NCBI RefSeq assembly: GCF_022180365.1
Contig: NZ_BQKV01000115.1
Location: 1 to 64,000 of the forward strand
Length of the DNA stretch: 64,000 bases
Origin: Faecalibacterium gallinarum
GTDB lineage: Bacteria; Bacillota; Clostridia; Oscillospirales; Ruminococcaceae
Direction: 5' to 3'
Under the pieces are notes generated by a model. That model made no database searches. It worked only from the letters and a program-made list of their open reading frames with translations, and was not told where the DNA came from. The position numbers and the translations under genes are program-made. This document shows positions 26,954 through 34,706 of the stretch, piece by piece. Position 1 is the stretch's first letter, and every line of letters starts with the position of its first letter.

Positions 26954-29900
26954 TTAATCTTCGTATTTTACCACTTTGCAGGGAAGCCCTTCCGCCTTTG
27001 CACATTCGATCATGTTTCTGGTGCCTGCGGACTTGCCATCCCAGAATACAATCACGGCATCTGCGAATTGAGCCATTTCCATGTTTCGTTTTGGCCCAGC
27101 TGACCTGCCAAAAAGCTCCCAATGCGCCGGAAATTCTTCCACCCTCATTCCATGGTTTCGGGCGTATTCTTCACCAAGACGGTCTGCGCCATCGGCTGTG
27201 CCGCTCACAACAATGATTTGTTTGTCCGTGTGGAGTTCTCGGATAAATCCATCTACTGCGCTGGCCAGGCAGTCATAATCCCTGAAATTCCTGCCTCCGG
27301 CAATCACCAGCCGCATTTCGTCTTTTACAGAATGCAGCGGAGTTTCATCCCGTACCACCAGGAAGCAAATCAGCTCAAAATCATCCAGCCCCTTGATCTC
27401 ATTGGATAAGAAGCTGATCTGTTCGCCGCCCAGGAAGCTGTCGATGTCACTTTCTTCCTTCACCTCGATGATGGAAGCGATCGCATCTCCCAGCAGGGAA
27501 GAGAGCTGGGACATATCCTTTCCATCCCGGGTTTCCCGGTTGAAGGCACGATACACTTCTGGCAGAGGTTCGGTTTTCCCCTTACACAGGAACCGCATGG
27601 TATCCAGCATTTCTTTGGGTGAAAGGTGGTCACAGATCACCTCTCCATCGCTGCTGATGTAAACCATATAGAAGGGATGCAGCCGGTTCTGACTATTGAT
27701 ATTGACGCTATTGGAGCGATTTTTCAGCACATAAATCACACCAGCCGGGGCACCCGGAGCAGATTTTGCTACCGAATGGAGGCCGCAGGGCACCTTGTCG
27801 AGGTCGGGATACTGTTTCATATAAGCCAACAGGTCCATATGGAACTCATTCAGGCCCAGGTCCATGATGGAAATGCCGGTGGTCATATCCTCCATGTCCA
27901 CGACTTCCTCTTTCAGGCGCTTGAGCTGTGCCTTGCGGTACTCAAGGTCGGTTTTTTCATCCTCACTTAAAAGATTATCGTCTCCTGTCGCCGTCATGTC
28001 AACAATCTTCATGCGGGTCTCCACCTTGGCCTTCAGGTCGATGTACTCGTCCAGAGTGACGTCCGGCCAGAAGTTTACCAGCTGAATCACCTTGTTCTTA
28101 CTGCCGATTCGGTCGATTCGACCAAATCGCTGGACAATACGAACCGGGTTCCAGTGAATGTCGTAGTTGATGAGATAGTCACAGTCCTGCAGGTTCTGAC
28201 CTTCCGAGATGCAGTCGGTTGCAATCAACACATCAATTTCGGTATTGTCTCCCGGCATTAAGAGTTCTTTATCTTTGGAACGCGGCGAAAAGCAGGTCAG
28301 CACCGTATTCATATCGCTGTGCAGCCGAGGCACGGTTGTCCGGCCATCCACTGACCCTGAAATCATGGCCGTGTTGAGGCCAAAATTTTTCTTTACATAG
28401 GCGCTCACATGCTGGTACAGATAGTCCGCTGTATCGGCAAAGGCGGTAAAAATCAGAATCTTCTTGTTTCCGGGATTGATAGGGTGCTCCATCTTGTCCC
28501 GAATGAGCACCAGCAGTTCCTGCAGCTTGCAATCGTGCTCAGGGGTAATGTCTTCTACCATCAGAGTCAAAAGCTCCAGAGTCTCCCGATCCCTTACCAG
28601 ACTGCGCCGCCAGGACACATAATCCATGTCGGCAATCTCAATTTTGACCTTTTTGCCTATGGTCAGGAAATCCTCACTGTTCTGATCGTCCGAGTCGTAA
28701 GCCTCCAGGCCTTCCAACTCTATCGCACTTACCTTGACAGATTTGGATTTATCATAACTGTCAATAACTTCGAGTGTTTCGTCGATAAGATGGATAATCC
28801 GTTTAACAGTCAGGTTGAAGGAGTAGGCCGAGCTTTCCATTCGTTTCATCAGGTTAATGGCCATCAGTCGGCGGATGCCCTGTTCGCGGCTTGCCTGGGT
28901 AAAGCCCACATTCACCTTATTATCCTGATAAATCTCTGCATACTTGCTGAGTTTGCTGTCCAGGATAAAGTGAGACGGCATATAGATGAACAGTTCCAGG
29001 TGCATCAGCTGCTGAAAAATCTCGTTATAGTTGATGCTGTCTTTCAAATCTGTGAGCCGAGGGCTTTTGGAAATCGGCCTGAGCCGCATCGGGAAAGAGC
29101 CAATATCCGAAGTATCATAGTATTTTTGAATGTGCTTGCGGGAACGGGCAATGGTGACTGAATCCAGCAGCTCAAAGAAGTCAAAATCCAACATCTTCAA
29201 AAGAGCTTCGGTCGTCCGCTGCGGTGCAGAGAGCTTGCTCCAGGAGTTAAAGGCCCGCTGGGCGTTTCGGAAAATCTCGTCAATGGGGTGGGATGTATTC
29301 AGCTTGTCATCAATCAGGTCTGCATTTCCTTCATAGGCAAGCGCAAGCTGATTCCGTAAATCTGCAAAACGGTTGTTGACCGGGGTCGCAGAAAGCATCA
29401 GCACTTTTGTCTTTACGCCCTGACGGATCACCTTGTTCATCAGCTTCACATAGCGGTTTTCTTTCTCGTTTTCTCCCCCGGAGAAATTGCCGCCATTACG
29501 GAAATTATGGGATTCGTCGATCACCACCAGGTCATAGTTGCTCCAAACCAGCCGGTCCAGGTCGTTTCCGTTGGATTGGCCACTTGTACGGCTCAAATCC
29601 GTATGGAAAAGAACATCATACCGCAGCCGATCTTCCAATACGGGGTTGTTCTTATAGTTGTTTCGGTAGGTGTTCCAGTTGCCTGCCAGCTTTTTGGGGC
29701 ACAAAACGAGAACAGACTTGTTCCGGTTTTCGTAATACTTGATGACCGCCAGAGCGGTAAAGGTCTTGCCAAGGCCCACCGAATCGGCCAGAATACAGCC
29801 ATTGTACTTTTCCAGCTTGTTGATGATTCCAATCGCGGCGTCCCGCTGGAAATTGTAGAGCAGAGACCAGATCTTGCTTTCCTTAAATCCTGTCGCCTCG

Positions 29901-30583
29901 TTGGGCAGATTGTCCTCTGAAATATCCTCCAAAAACTCATTAAAGATATTGTACAGAGTCACCACATAGATGAACTCAGGCGAGTTTTCCTGATAGGCCG
30001 TAGTGATGTTCTCTATTACCTCATCGGTTACATCTTGCATCCGATTGCTGTCTGACCACAACTGTTCAAAGAGCTGTAAGTAAGCAAGTGAAAACGGAAC
30101 CTCTGTTTTTTGAACCATGTTGTAGGCATAGTTTCCCCGCTCACATCCCAAATCCACTGTTGTAAAACCATTGACAGGCATATAGTTTTTATCATCCACG
30201 TTGATAAAACCCATCATGCTCTCGTCCGTGATATTGGATTTGAAAGTAACCTTTTTCCGAATCCACTCTGCACATTCTTTGGCGATTGCCTTTTGATTCA
30301 GCTCATTCCGAAGTTTCACCTCAAATTCGGTGCCATACAGGCTTCGCTCACGATTGAGACGCGGAATATAAAACTCACGCTTTTCTTTCTGCGGCTTTTC
30401 TCGAATAAATGCTGGTGATGTAAAGATAAATCGCAGTTCTTCAATGTCCTTCAGCTGTTTCTTCAACTCTTGAAAGGCATAGATCGAAAAGCAGGCGGCG
30501 GCAATCGAAAGTTTGCTGCCCTTTTTTATTTCCGACGACAAATCATCCCGCAATGTCTTTGTCGTGTTGTTGATCAGTTCCAC
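26954..30583 (-). CDS. SNF2-type helicase with a C-terminal SLOG/DUF2493 domain
   Basis: About 1209 residues from the GTG at 30583, chosen because GGAGG lies eight bases upstream (an in-frame GTG at 30619 lacks such a site). The N-terminal 200 residues (FSIYAFQELKKQLKDIEELRFIF) resemble the PLD-like domain of similar helicases, but no HKD pair is visible. Helicase motifs: ILADSVGLGKTFTAL near 265, VIDESHNF near 356, MLSATPVNNR near 400 and RIVQRFGRIDRIG near 824. The last 120 residues are a DUF2493/SLOG fold: VIAGGRNFRDYDCL, VVSGTADGADRLGEEYA, AGPKRNMEMAQFADAVIVF and GTRNMI. SLOG domains bind nucleotide-derived ligands. The SLOG end is continuous with the helicase with no internal ribosome site. 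Confidence 0.85.
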   Translation of the reverse strand: MELINNTTKTLRDDLSSEIKKGSKLSIAAACFSIYAFQELKKQLKDIEELRFIFTSPAFIREKPQKEKREFYIPRLNRERSLYGTEFEVKLRNELNQKAIAKECAEWIRKKVTFKSNITDESMMGFINVDDKNYMPVNGFTTVDLGCERGNYAYNMVQKTEVPFSLAYLQLFEQLWSDSNRMQDVTDEVIENITTAYQENSPEFIYVVTLYNIFNEFLEDISEDNLPNEATGFKESKIWSLLYNFQRDAAIGIINKLEKYNGCILADSVGLGKTFTALAVIKYYENRNKSVLVLCPKKLAGNWNTYRNNYKNNPVLEDRLRYDVLFHTDLSRTSGQSNGNDLDRLVWSNYDLVVIDESHNFRNGGNFSGGENEKENRYVKLMNKVIRQGVKTKVLMLSATPVNNRFADLRNQLALAYEGNADLIDDKLNTSHPIDEIFRNAQRAFNSWSKLSAPQRTTEALLKMLDFDFFELLDSVTIARSRKHIQKYYDTSDIGSFPMRLRPISKSPRLTDLKDSINYNEIFQQLMHLELFIYMPSHFILDSKLSKYAEIYQDNKVNVGFTQASREQGIRRLMAINLMKRMESSAYSFNLTVKRIIHLIDETLEVIDSYDKSKSVKVSAIELEGLEAYDSDDQNSEDFLTIGKKVKIEIADMDYVSWRRSLVRDRETLELLTLMVEDITPEHDCKLQELLVLIRDKMEHPINPGNKKILIFTAFADTADYLYQHVSAYVKKNFGLNTAMISGSVDGRTTVPRLHSDMNTVLTCFSPRSKDKELLMPGDNTEIDVLIATDCISEGQNLQDCDYLINYDIHWNPVRIVQRFGRIDRIGSKNKVIQLVNFWPDVTLDEYIDLKAKVETRMKIVDMTATGDDNLLSEDEKTDLEYRKAQLKRLKEEVVDMEDMTTGISIMDLGLNEFHMDLLAYMKQYPDLDKVPCGLHSVAKSAPGAPAGVIYVLKNRSNSVNINSQNRLHPFYMVYISSDGEVICDHLSPKEMLDTMRFLCKGKTEPLPEVYRAFNRETRDGKDMSQLSSLLGDAIASIIEVKEESDIDSFLGGEQISFLSNEIKGLDDFELICFLVVRDETPLHSVKDEMRLVIAGGRNFRDYDCLASAVDGFIRELHTDKQIIVVSGTADGADRLGEEYARNHGMRVEEFPAHWELFGRSAGPKRNMEMAQFADAVIVFWDGKSAGTRNMIECAKAEGLPCKVVKYED

Positions 30584-30686
30584 TTTTACTTCCTCCATCA
30601 CTCGGCACACCGTGTCCACGTTAAATAGAAAGAATCACAACTGTATCCCATCTCATTCAGACGAATCAACATATCATATTTTATTT

Positions 30687-30715
30687 ATTATATCAAAGCA
30701 ACTTCCACACTACAA
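30687..30715 (-). promoter_or_regulatory. Promoter of the helicase-TIR-restriction operon
   Basis: On the minus strand TTGTAG (30710-30715) and a perfect TATAAT (30687-30692) are 17 bp apart, about 100 bp before the helicase start. Downstream of the relaxase terminator it allows the defence operon to run independently of the ICE transcript. Confidence 0.7.
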
Positions 30716-30739
30716 CTGGACCATAATATTTCCCCAACA

Positions 30740-30788
30740 ACAAAAAAGCAGGCACAGCAGCCGCATTAATGCGAACTGCTGTGCCTGC
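30740..30788 (-). terminator. Terminator of the ICE relaxase transcript
   Basis: GCAGGCACAGCAG (30748-30760) pairs perfectly with CTGCTGTGCCTGC (30776-30788), with a GCATTAATGC palindrome in the loop. On the minus strand the stem is followed by TTTTTTGTTG. It lies directly after the relaxase stop. Confidence 0.85.
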
Positions 30789-30795
30789 CAAATCA

Positions 30796-32211
30796 TTAAC
30801 TGTGTTCCGGTGCCTTTCTTTCTTCCTGTCGGTGGATTTCGGTTTGCTCCTGTTCTTTGTCATCCAGCATGACCGATACAATCTTCTGAGCCATCAGCCA
30901 GTCCTGCATTTGTGCTTTCTGCTGACGGTACTCGGCGTAGTTCTTTTTCTTTCGCTCCAGAAGCTGTGCATACTCGGCGTTCAGGTCCCGGATGCAGGGC
31001 AGCTTCTTCAGGTTTCGTTCATTGAAAGCCTCCTTGGCCGCTTTGTGGAGGGTCAGGTCCTGCCGGTGAGATTCAAAATATACCTTGCTGAATCCGCTGG
31101 CTTTATAACCCTGATAGATCTCCCGTGTTTTGACATAGTTCAGAATGTGTCCTCGCAACACCGCAATCTCGGCAAGGCGAGCTTCATCGGCTCGGATTGA
31201 ATCTTTCAATCCTTCTGTTTGCTGTACAATGGCCGTGGTGCGGCCATTCAGCTGGTCCAAGCTCTCAATGCCGTTCTCCTGAAGAAAGAGCAGCGCTTTG
31301 GACATCTGCTTCAGGTTGAACACTTTCGCCCAGCGGACATAGCCTGTCCCCTTCCCCGCCTCCATCTTTTGCTGAATGTCAATCAGCAGGTTCATCTTCT
31401 GAACGGGCTGTTCTGTTCGTCTGCCGGGCTTACGGGGCTGATGCTCTCGTTCGCCGGTAAAAACGCGCCTCAAATCTTCATGGGTATATCCTTCTCCCAG
31501 GGACTTGAACCGAATAAACTTCTTTTGATTTTTACCACGAATCGCCGGATGCTTGCCTTCCTGGTACTCGTATCCTGCCTGCTCAAGGAGGCCCACCAAC
31601 TCCTGAAAGCTCTGTGGTTTCTGCCGCATAGCAGCATCAATGTCATCGCGGATCTGGTCACGGATGGATGGGCGTTCTGGGTACTTGTACTTTGTGCGTT
31701 CCCGATAGGGCTTCGGTGTGATGACGGACAACTTGTGTTCCAGGCAGATCATGTCACTGAGCTTTGACAAAACCATCCAGGACAGATGAAAGTCCCGGAA
31801 CTTCCGGGTACAATCCAGGGAAGTCGAGTTGAATACGATGTGATTGTGGATATGCGCCCGATCCGTATGGGTAGCTACAATGAAGGCATGGTTGCCCTTA
31901 GTAAACCTCTTGGCCAGCTCCTGGCCAATGGCGTTTGCTTCTTCCGGCGTCACTTCTCCGGGCTTGAAGGACTGCCGGATTTGGTAGGCGATCACGTCCC
32001 GCTTGTGCCGCCGTCCGGTGATGTGCTCATACTGGCGTTTTGCCAGCAGGAACTCCTGATCCGCCGTCATGGGGTCGCACTCATAAGCGGTGACAAGCTC
32101 CCCTTTTTCGGTCTTTTCCGGGTTTTGGGCGTAATCAGTTCGGTCCCGGAGGCACTGGGCAACGCTCTTGCCCTTGTTGATGTGCAGGGCGATCAATCGC
32201 GTGGCGGCCAT
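30796..32211 (-). CDS. Relaxase / mobilisation nuclease (MobP-type)
   Basis: A 471-residue relaxase that nicks DNA at the transfer origin. The N-terminal domain has the HUH-type metal motif HTDRAHIHNHIVFNS near residue 124, flanked by RRHKRDVIAYQIRQSFKPGE and the IGQELAKRFTKGNHAFIV strand. The C-terminal region is helical and basic with conserved ICE-type segments (LINFMNLL and RKKNYAEYRQQKAQMQ). The ATG at 32211 was chosen over a GTG at 32220 because the GAGGTG ribosome site lies six bases upstream. Its own terminator follows. It is the last ICE gene of the minus-strand set. Confidence 0.88.
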   Translation of the reverse strand: MAATRLIALHINKGKSVAQCLRDRTDYAQNPEKTEKGELVTAYECDPMTADQEFLLAKRQYEHITGRRHKRDVIAYQIRQSFKPGEVTPEEANAIGQELAKRFTKGNHAFIVATHTDRAHIHNHIVFNSTSLDCTRKFRDFHLSWMVLSKLSDMICLEHKLSVITPKPYRERTKYKYPERPSIRDQIRDDIDAAMRQKPQSFQELVGLLEQAGYEYQEGKHPAIRGKNQKKFIRFKSLGEGYTHEDLRRVFTGEREHQPRKPGRRTEQPVQKMNLLIDIQQKMEAGKGTGYVRWAKVFNLKQMSKALLFLQENGIESLDQLNGRTTAIVQQTEGLKDSIRADEARLAEIAVLRGHILNYVKTREIYQGYKASGFSKVYFESHRQDLTLHKAAKEAFNERNLKKLPCIRDLNAEYAQLLERKKKNYAEYRQQKAQMQDWLMAQKIVSVMLDDKEQEQTEIHRQEERKAPEHS

Positions 32212-32236
32212 ACCATTCACCTCGATTCTATATAGA

Positions 32237-32263
32237 AAGGGAGCCTAACCATCTGGTCAGACT
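32237..32263. terminator. Stem-loop between the XRE and relaxase genes
   Basis: AAGGGAG (32237-32243) pairs with CTCCCTT (32257-32263), with a further imperfect TCTGACC/GGTTAGG stem in between. It is flanked by GTTTTTTATTT on the plus-strand side. It could weakly terminate in either direction. Confidence 0.5.
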
Positions 32264-32275
32264 CCCTTGTGTTTT

Positions 32276-32506
32276 TTATTTCTTTTCCTCTGGCGGAATG
32301 AACTCCAGCAGGTCGCCGATCTCACAGTGCAGGACGGTGCAGATTCTTGCCAGCACGTCGATGTCCAGTCTCGTGATCTCGTTGTTGCAATAGTTGTTGA
32401 TCTGTGAACGCTGCATTTCTGCTTTATGACTCAGTTTATTTTTACTGATGCCTGCTTTCTGAATCAGTTCGTCCAGCTTAATGCGGATGGTTCCGTACTC
32501 CTCCAC
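32276..32506 (-). CDS. XRE-family helix-turn-helix regulator of the ICE
   Basis: A 76-residue protein with a Cro/C1-type helix-turn-helix: LDELIQKAGISKNKLSHKAEMQRSQINNYCNNEITRLD, followed by VLARICTVLHCEIGDLLEFIPP. This is the short single-domain regulator commonly found near relaxases of Clostridia conjugative elements. It is transcribed divergently from the SLOG gene at 32650. A matched pair of TTGGATAC/GTATCCAA sites lies in the space between them and may be its operator. Confidence 0.85.
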   Translation of the reverse strand: MEEYGTIRIKLDELIQKAGISKNKLSHKAEMQRSQINNYCNNEITRLDIDVLARICTVLHCEIGDLLEFIPPEEKK

Positions 32507-32528
32507 GTTCTCACCTCAGCTCATTGTT

Positions 32529-32577
32529 TTGGATACCGGTCGTATTGTTGACAAATCAAGTGTATCCAACTTACAAT
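32529..32577 (+). promoter_or_regulatory. Promoter with paired operator-like sites for the SLOG gene
   Basis: TTGACA (32548-32553) and TACAAT (32572-32577) are 18 bp apart, pointing to the SLOG gene. TTGGATAC (32529-32536) and GTATCCAA (32562-32569) form an 8-bp inverted repeat, the second half within the -35/-10 spacer, so a bound repressor would block it. The divergent XRE protein is the obvious candidate. Confidence 0.55.
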
Positions 32578-32649
32578 AGCTTTATAAGATGTAGAAAGTC
32601 TTGTTAGACTTCTTACACATGGCAAAAAGTGAATATGGGAGGAAAACTT

Positions 32650-33204
32650 ATGGCAGCACTGCGTTCCTGTGCCTTTACCGGGCACCGTCCGGCTCATTTC
32701 AGCTTTCAGTACGACGAGTTGGCCCCTGGCTGTGTTCAGTTAAAATCTGTGCTGGAAAAGCAAATTCTGCGGCTCTATCACCGTGGAATCACTGATTTTT
32801 ACACTGGCTGCGCCCTTGGAGTTGATCTTTGGGCCGGAGAAGCCGTTCTTTCCCTGAAACGGCAAAATCCCGACCTACAGCTCCATTGCATCATCCCTTT
32901 TGAAGGTCAGGAACGACGCTGGAAAGCTGATGATCGGGATCGTTATTCCAGTCTCTTAAAGCAGAGCTATGAAGTGCTTGTTCTAAGCCCCAGGTATTTT
33001 TCTGGATGCTATCACGCTAGGAACCGGTTCCTGGTGGATCATACAGATGTTCTGCTCGGCGTATACGATTACAAAAACGAGGAACCCAGTGGCACAGGAT
33101 ACACAGTTCATTATGCTTTGGACCACAATAAACCTGTGCTTCTCATCCATCCCGAGACACTGGCGATCTATGCCAGAACCCCGGGTTCGCGATTAGGAAG
33201 CTAA
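32650..33204 (+). CDS. SLOG-family protein (DUF1273/YpsA-like)
   Basis: A 184-residue protein with the SLOG nucleotide-binding fold: RSCAFTGHRPAH at the start, ITDFYTGCALGVDLWAGEAVLSLKR near residue 45-70, LHCIIPFEGQERRW near 80, then a charged segment with SPRYFSGCYHARNRFLVDHTDVLLGVYD, followed by GTGYTVHYAL. The ATG at 32650 has GGGAGG seven bases upstream; a GTG at 32629 extends the frame but lacks a good site. SLOG proteins bind NAD- or ADP-ribose-like ligands. It has its own promoter and is divergent from the XRE gene. Its last 12 bases overlap the convergent membrane gene. Confidence 0.8.
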   Translation: MAALRSCAFTGHRPAHFSFQYDELAPGCVQLKSVLEKQILRLYHRGITDFYTGCALGVDLWAGEAVLSLKRQNPDLQLHCIIPFEGQERRWKADDRDRYSSLLKQSYEVLVLSPRYFSGCYHARNRFLVDHTDVLLGVYDYKNEEPSGTGYTVHYALDHNKPVLLIHPETLAIYARTPGSRLGS

Positions 33205-33477
33205 AAAATCGCGCATCCACTTGTGCAAATCTTCTGCATTGGTCACCAGCCAAATCATTAAGAACAGGATCACGAAAAGCCCCAGCACTGTAACTGCAAA
33301 GATGGCAAGTTCTGTCCAGCGGGCCTGTACTGCACAGTAAATACAGCATCCCAGACCCAACAGCAACAGTGGAGAAATCACATAAGCGGCAGCCTTATAA
33401 GCAATGGTGCCCAGAAAGCACAGCATCCCCAGCAGTAAAGCCATCGGCCAAACGAAAAATTTCAAAATCATCTTCAT
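33193..33477 (-). CDS. Small membrane protein of the ICE
   Basis: A 94-residue protein with about three hydrophobic segments (residues about 3-27, 31-50 and 56-78) and a short charged C-terminus. It matches the small multi-helix membrane proteins often found between MobC and the relaxase in Clostridia conjugative elements. Its role is unknown. It overlaps the end of the SLOG gene by 12 bases on the opposite strand. Confidence 0.65.
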   Translation of the reverse strand: MKMILKFFVWPMALLLGMLCFLGTIAYKAAAYVISPLLLLGLGCCIYCAVQARWTELAIFAVTVLGLFVILFLMIWLVTNAEDLHKWMRDFLAS

Positions 33478-33547
33478 AGAACTTGCCTCCTTCCCACCTT
33501 CATTTTAACGAATATCTTTGCCTGAAACAAGGATCTCGTCTTTATGT

Positions 33548-33580
33548 AACACGGTATAGCATCATCTGCCATACCGTGTT
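33548..33580. repeat. Perfect 10-bp inverted repeat next to mobC
   Basis: AACACGGTAT (33548-33557) and ATACCGTGTT (33571-33580) form a stem with a 13-base loop, three bases past the mobC stop. On the plus strand it is followed by a T-rich tail, so it may be a terminator. Being beside MobC, it is also a candidate transfer-origin hairpin; the sequence does not decide. Confidence 0.5.
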
Positions 33581-33582
33581 TG

Positions 33583-33915
33583 TTATTCAATGCCGGCCAG
33601 CTCGGTCAAAAGCTCCTTCTGTTGCTGCCAGATCATATCCATCCGCCGCTGCAAGTCCTCAATGTCTGCCTTGTAGATGGAGCCGGTTTCATTGGCCCGT
33701 TTTGCATATTGGTTTAGGTTGTTGCTGCAAATTCGCAGCAGACGATTCAATTCTTTGACCTCCTTTAAATCAAGCCGCACACAGTAACCGTCCAGGGCCA
33801 TCTTGCGCAGATAGGCGCTCTGGTTGAGAACGCCCATATCCAGCATCTTCTTCCGAATTCGATCCAGTTCTTCCGGGGACACTCTCAGAATGATGACCTC
33901 GGATTTTTCCATCAT
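33583..33915 (-). CDS. mobC: MobC-family relaxosome accessory protein
   Basis: A 110-residue protein beginning EKSEVIILRVSPEELDRIRKKMLDMGVLNQSAYLRKMALDG, a ribbon-helix-helix-like N-terminus, then the MobC signature KELNRLLRICSNNLNQYAKRANETGSIY and a C-terminal helix. MobC helps the relaxase open DNA at the transfer origin. Its start overlaps the end of the upstream gene by four bases, so it is co-translated with it. The relaxase is about 1.4 kb downstream. Confidence 0.88.
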   Translation of the reverse strand: MMEKSEVIILRVSPEELDRIRKKMLDMGVLNQSAYLRKMALDGYCVRLDLKEVKELNRLLRICSNNLNQYAKRANETGSIYKADIEDLQRRMDMIWQQQKELLTELAGIE

Positions 33916-34706
33916 CTTTCCGGCTCCCGCTTCTTATGAGTCGAGGCTTTGGGTACTGTCTGCTTAGGTCCCTGCTTCAAATGTTCCCGCACAGAAGCCC
34001 GGGGCTGGCGCTGCTGTTCCTCCCGTACCAGATCAATAAAGCCGTTCAAAACAGCCGGGTGGCATTCCAGCGCATATCCGAGGCGAACCGTATCAGAGTT
34101 GTGGTTGGGGATCGTCCTGGCCCAGTCCTTGTTGCTGCGGGAGTAGCGACCGTCCCAGTCCTGGAGCTGGATCGTATTGGCAAGGACCATCGCAACCCGG
34201 TCCATACCATAGGTTTCAATTACACCTTTGGCAGCGTCATGGCTGAGATACAGTCCATCGAAATGTTCCCGCACCGCCGTTTCAATGGCTTCCTTGCACT
34301 GGATATTGACCCGATTGGACGCCCGGTATTGCTCCAGCTCTCCATGTTCCCGTGCATAATCGGCGTTATGCTGATAGACGGCCACTTTTGCCTCCGCCTG
34401 CATGGTTTTGACCTGCTCTGCCCGGCTCTCGAAGCAGGCCCAGACCTCCTCCATGTGGCTGGACTCCATCTTCTCATACTGGTGAAAAAGGTCATCCAGC
34501 GGTGTGGGAGAGGCCAGCAGGGCTGCGGCCTGGCTGTTGGTCAGATCGTTGTACTCCAAAGACAGCAGAAAGTCCTCCCGCACCGTATACTCATAACTGT
34601 GTTCCAGGATTTTCTCAGGCGGCTGAGTCAACAGCCAGCCTTTGAACTTCTCCTGCTCTGCAAACATCTTCTTGTAGAGGGCCGTGTTCAGTTCTTCGTT
34701 GGTCAT
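33912..34706 (-). CDS. DUF3848/DUF3849-type ICE protein
   Basis: A 264-residue protein. Its first 90 residues (LNTALYKKMFAEQEKFKGWL, PPEKILEHSYEYTVREDFLLSLE, LTNSQAAALLASPTPLDDLFHQYE) resemble DUF3848, and the remainder (about 150-230) resembles the DUF3849 region, with a WDGRYSRSNKDWA segment. These domains are found mainly in Firmicutes conjugative elements and their biochemical role is not known. It overlaps the giant gene upstream by four bases and mobC downstream by four, so the three are translated in series. Confidence 0.65.
   Translation of the reverse strand: MTNEELNTALYKKMFAEQEKFKGWLLTQPPEKILEHSYEYTVREDFLLSLEYNDLTNSQAAALLASPTPLDDLFHQYEKMESSHMEEVWACFESRAEQVKTMQAEAKVAVYQHNADYAREHGELEQYRASNRVNIQCKEAIETAVREHFDGLYLSHDAAKGVIETYGMDRVAMVLANTIQLQDWDGRYSRSNKDWARTIPNHNSDTVRLGYALECHPAVLNGFIDLVREEQQRQPRASVREHLKQGPKQTVPKASTHKKREPER

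Noticed and set aside
26954-27313. Separate DUF2493 gene starting inside the helicase
   Set aside because: The frame is continuous and no ribosome site precedes the internal ATG.
19388-30583. BREX, DISARM or plain Thoeris identity for the defence operon
   Set aside because: No PglX, PglZ, BrxC or DrmB-like gene is present and no separate ThsA-like SIR2 gene is seen; the type III Mod and Res pair does not fit those systems.
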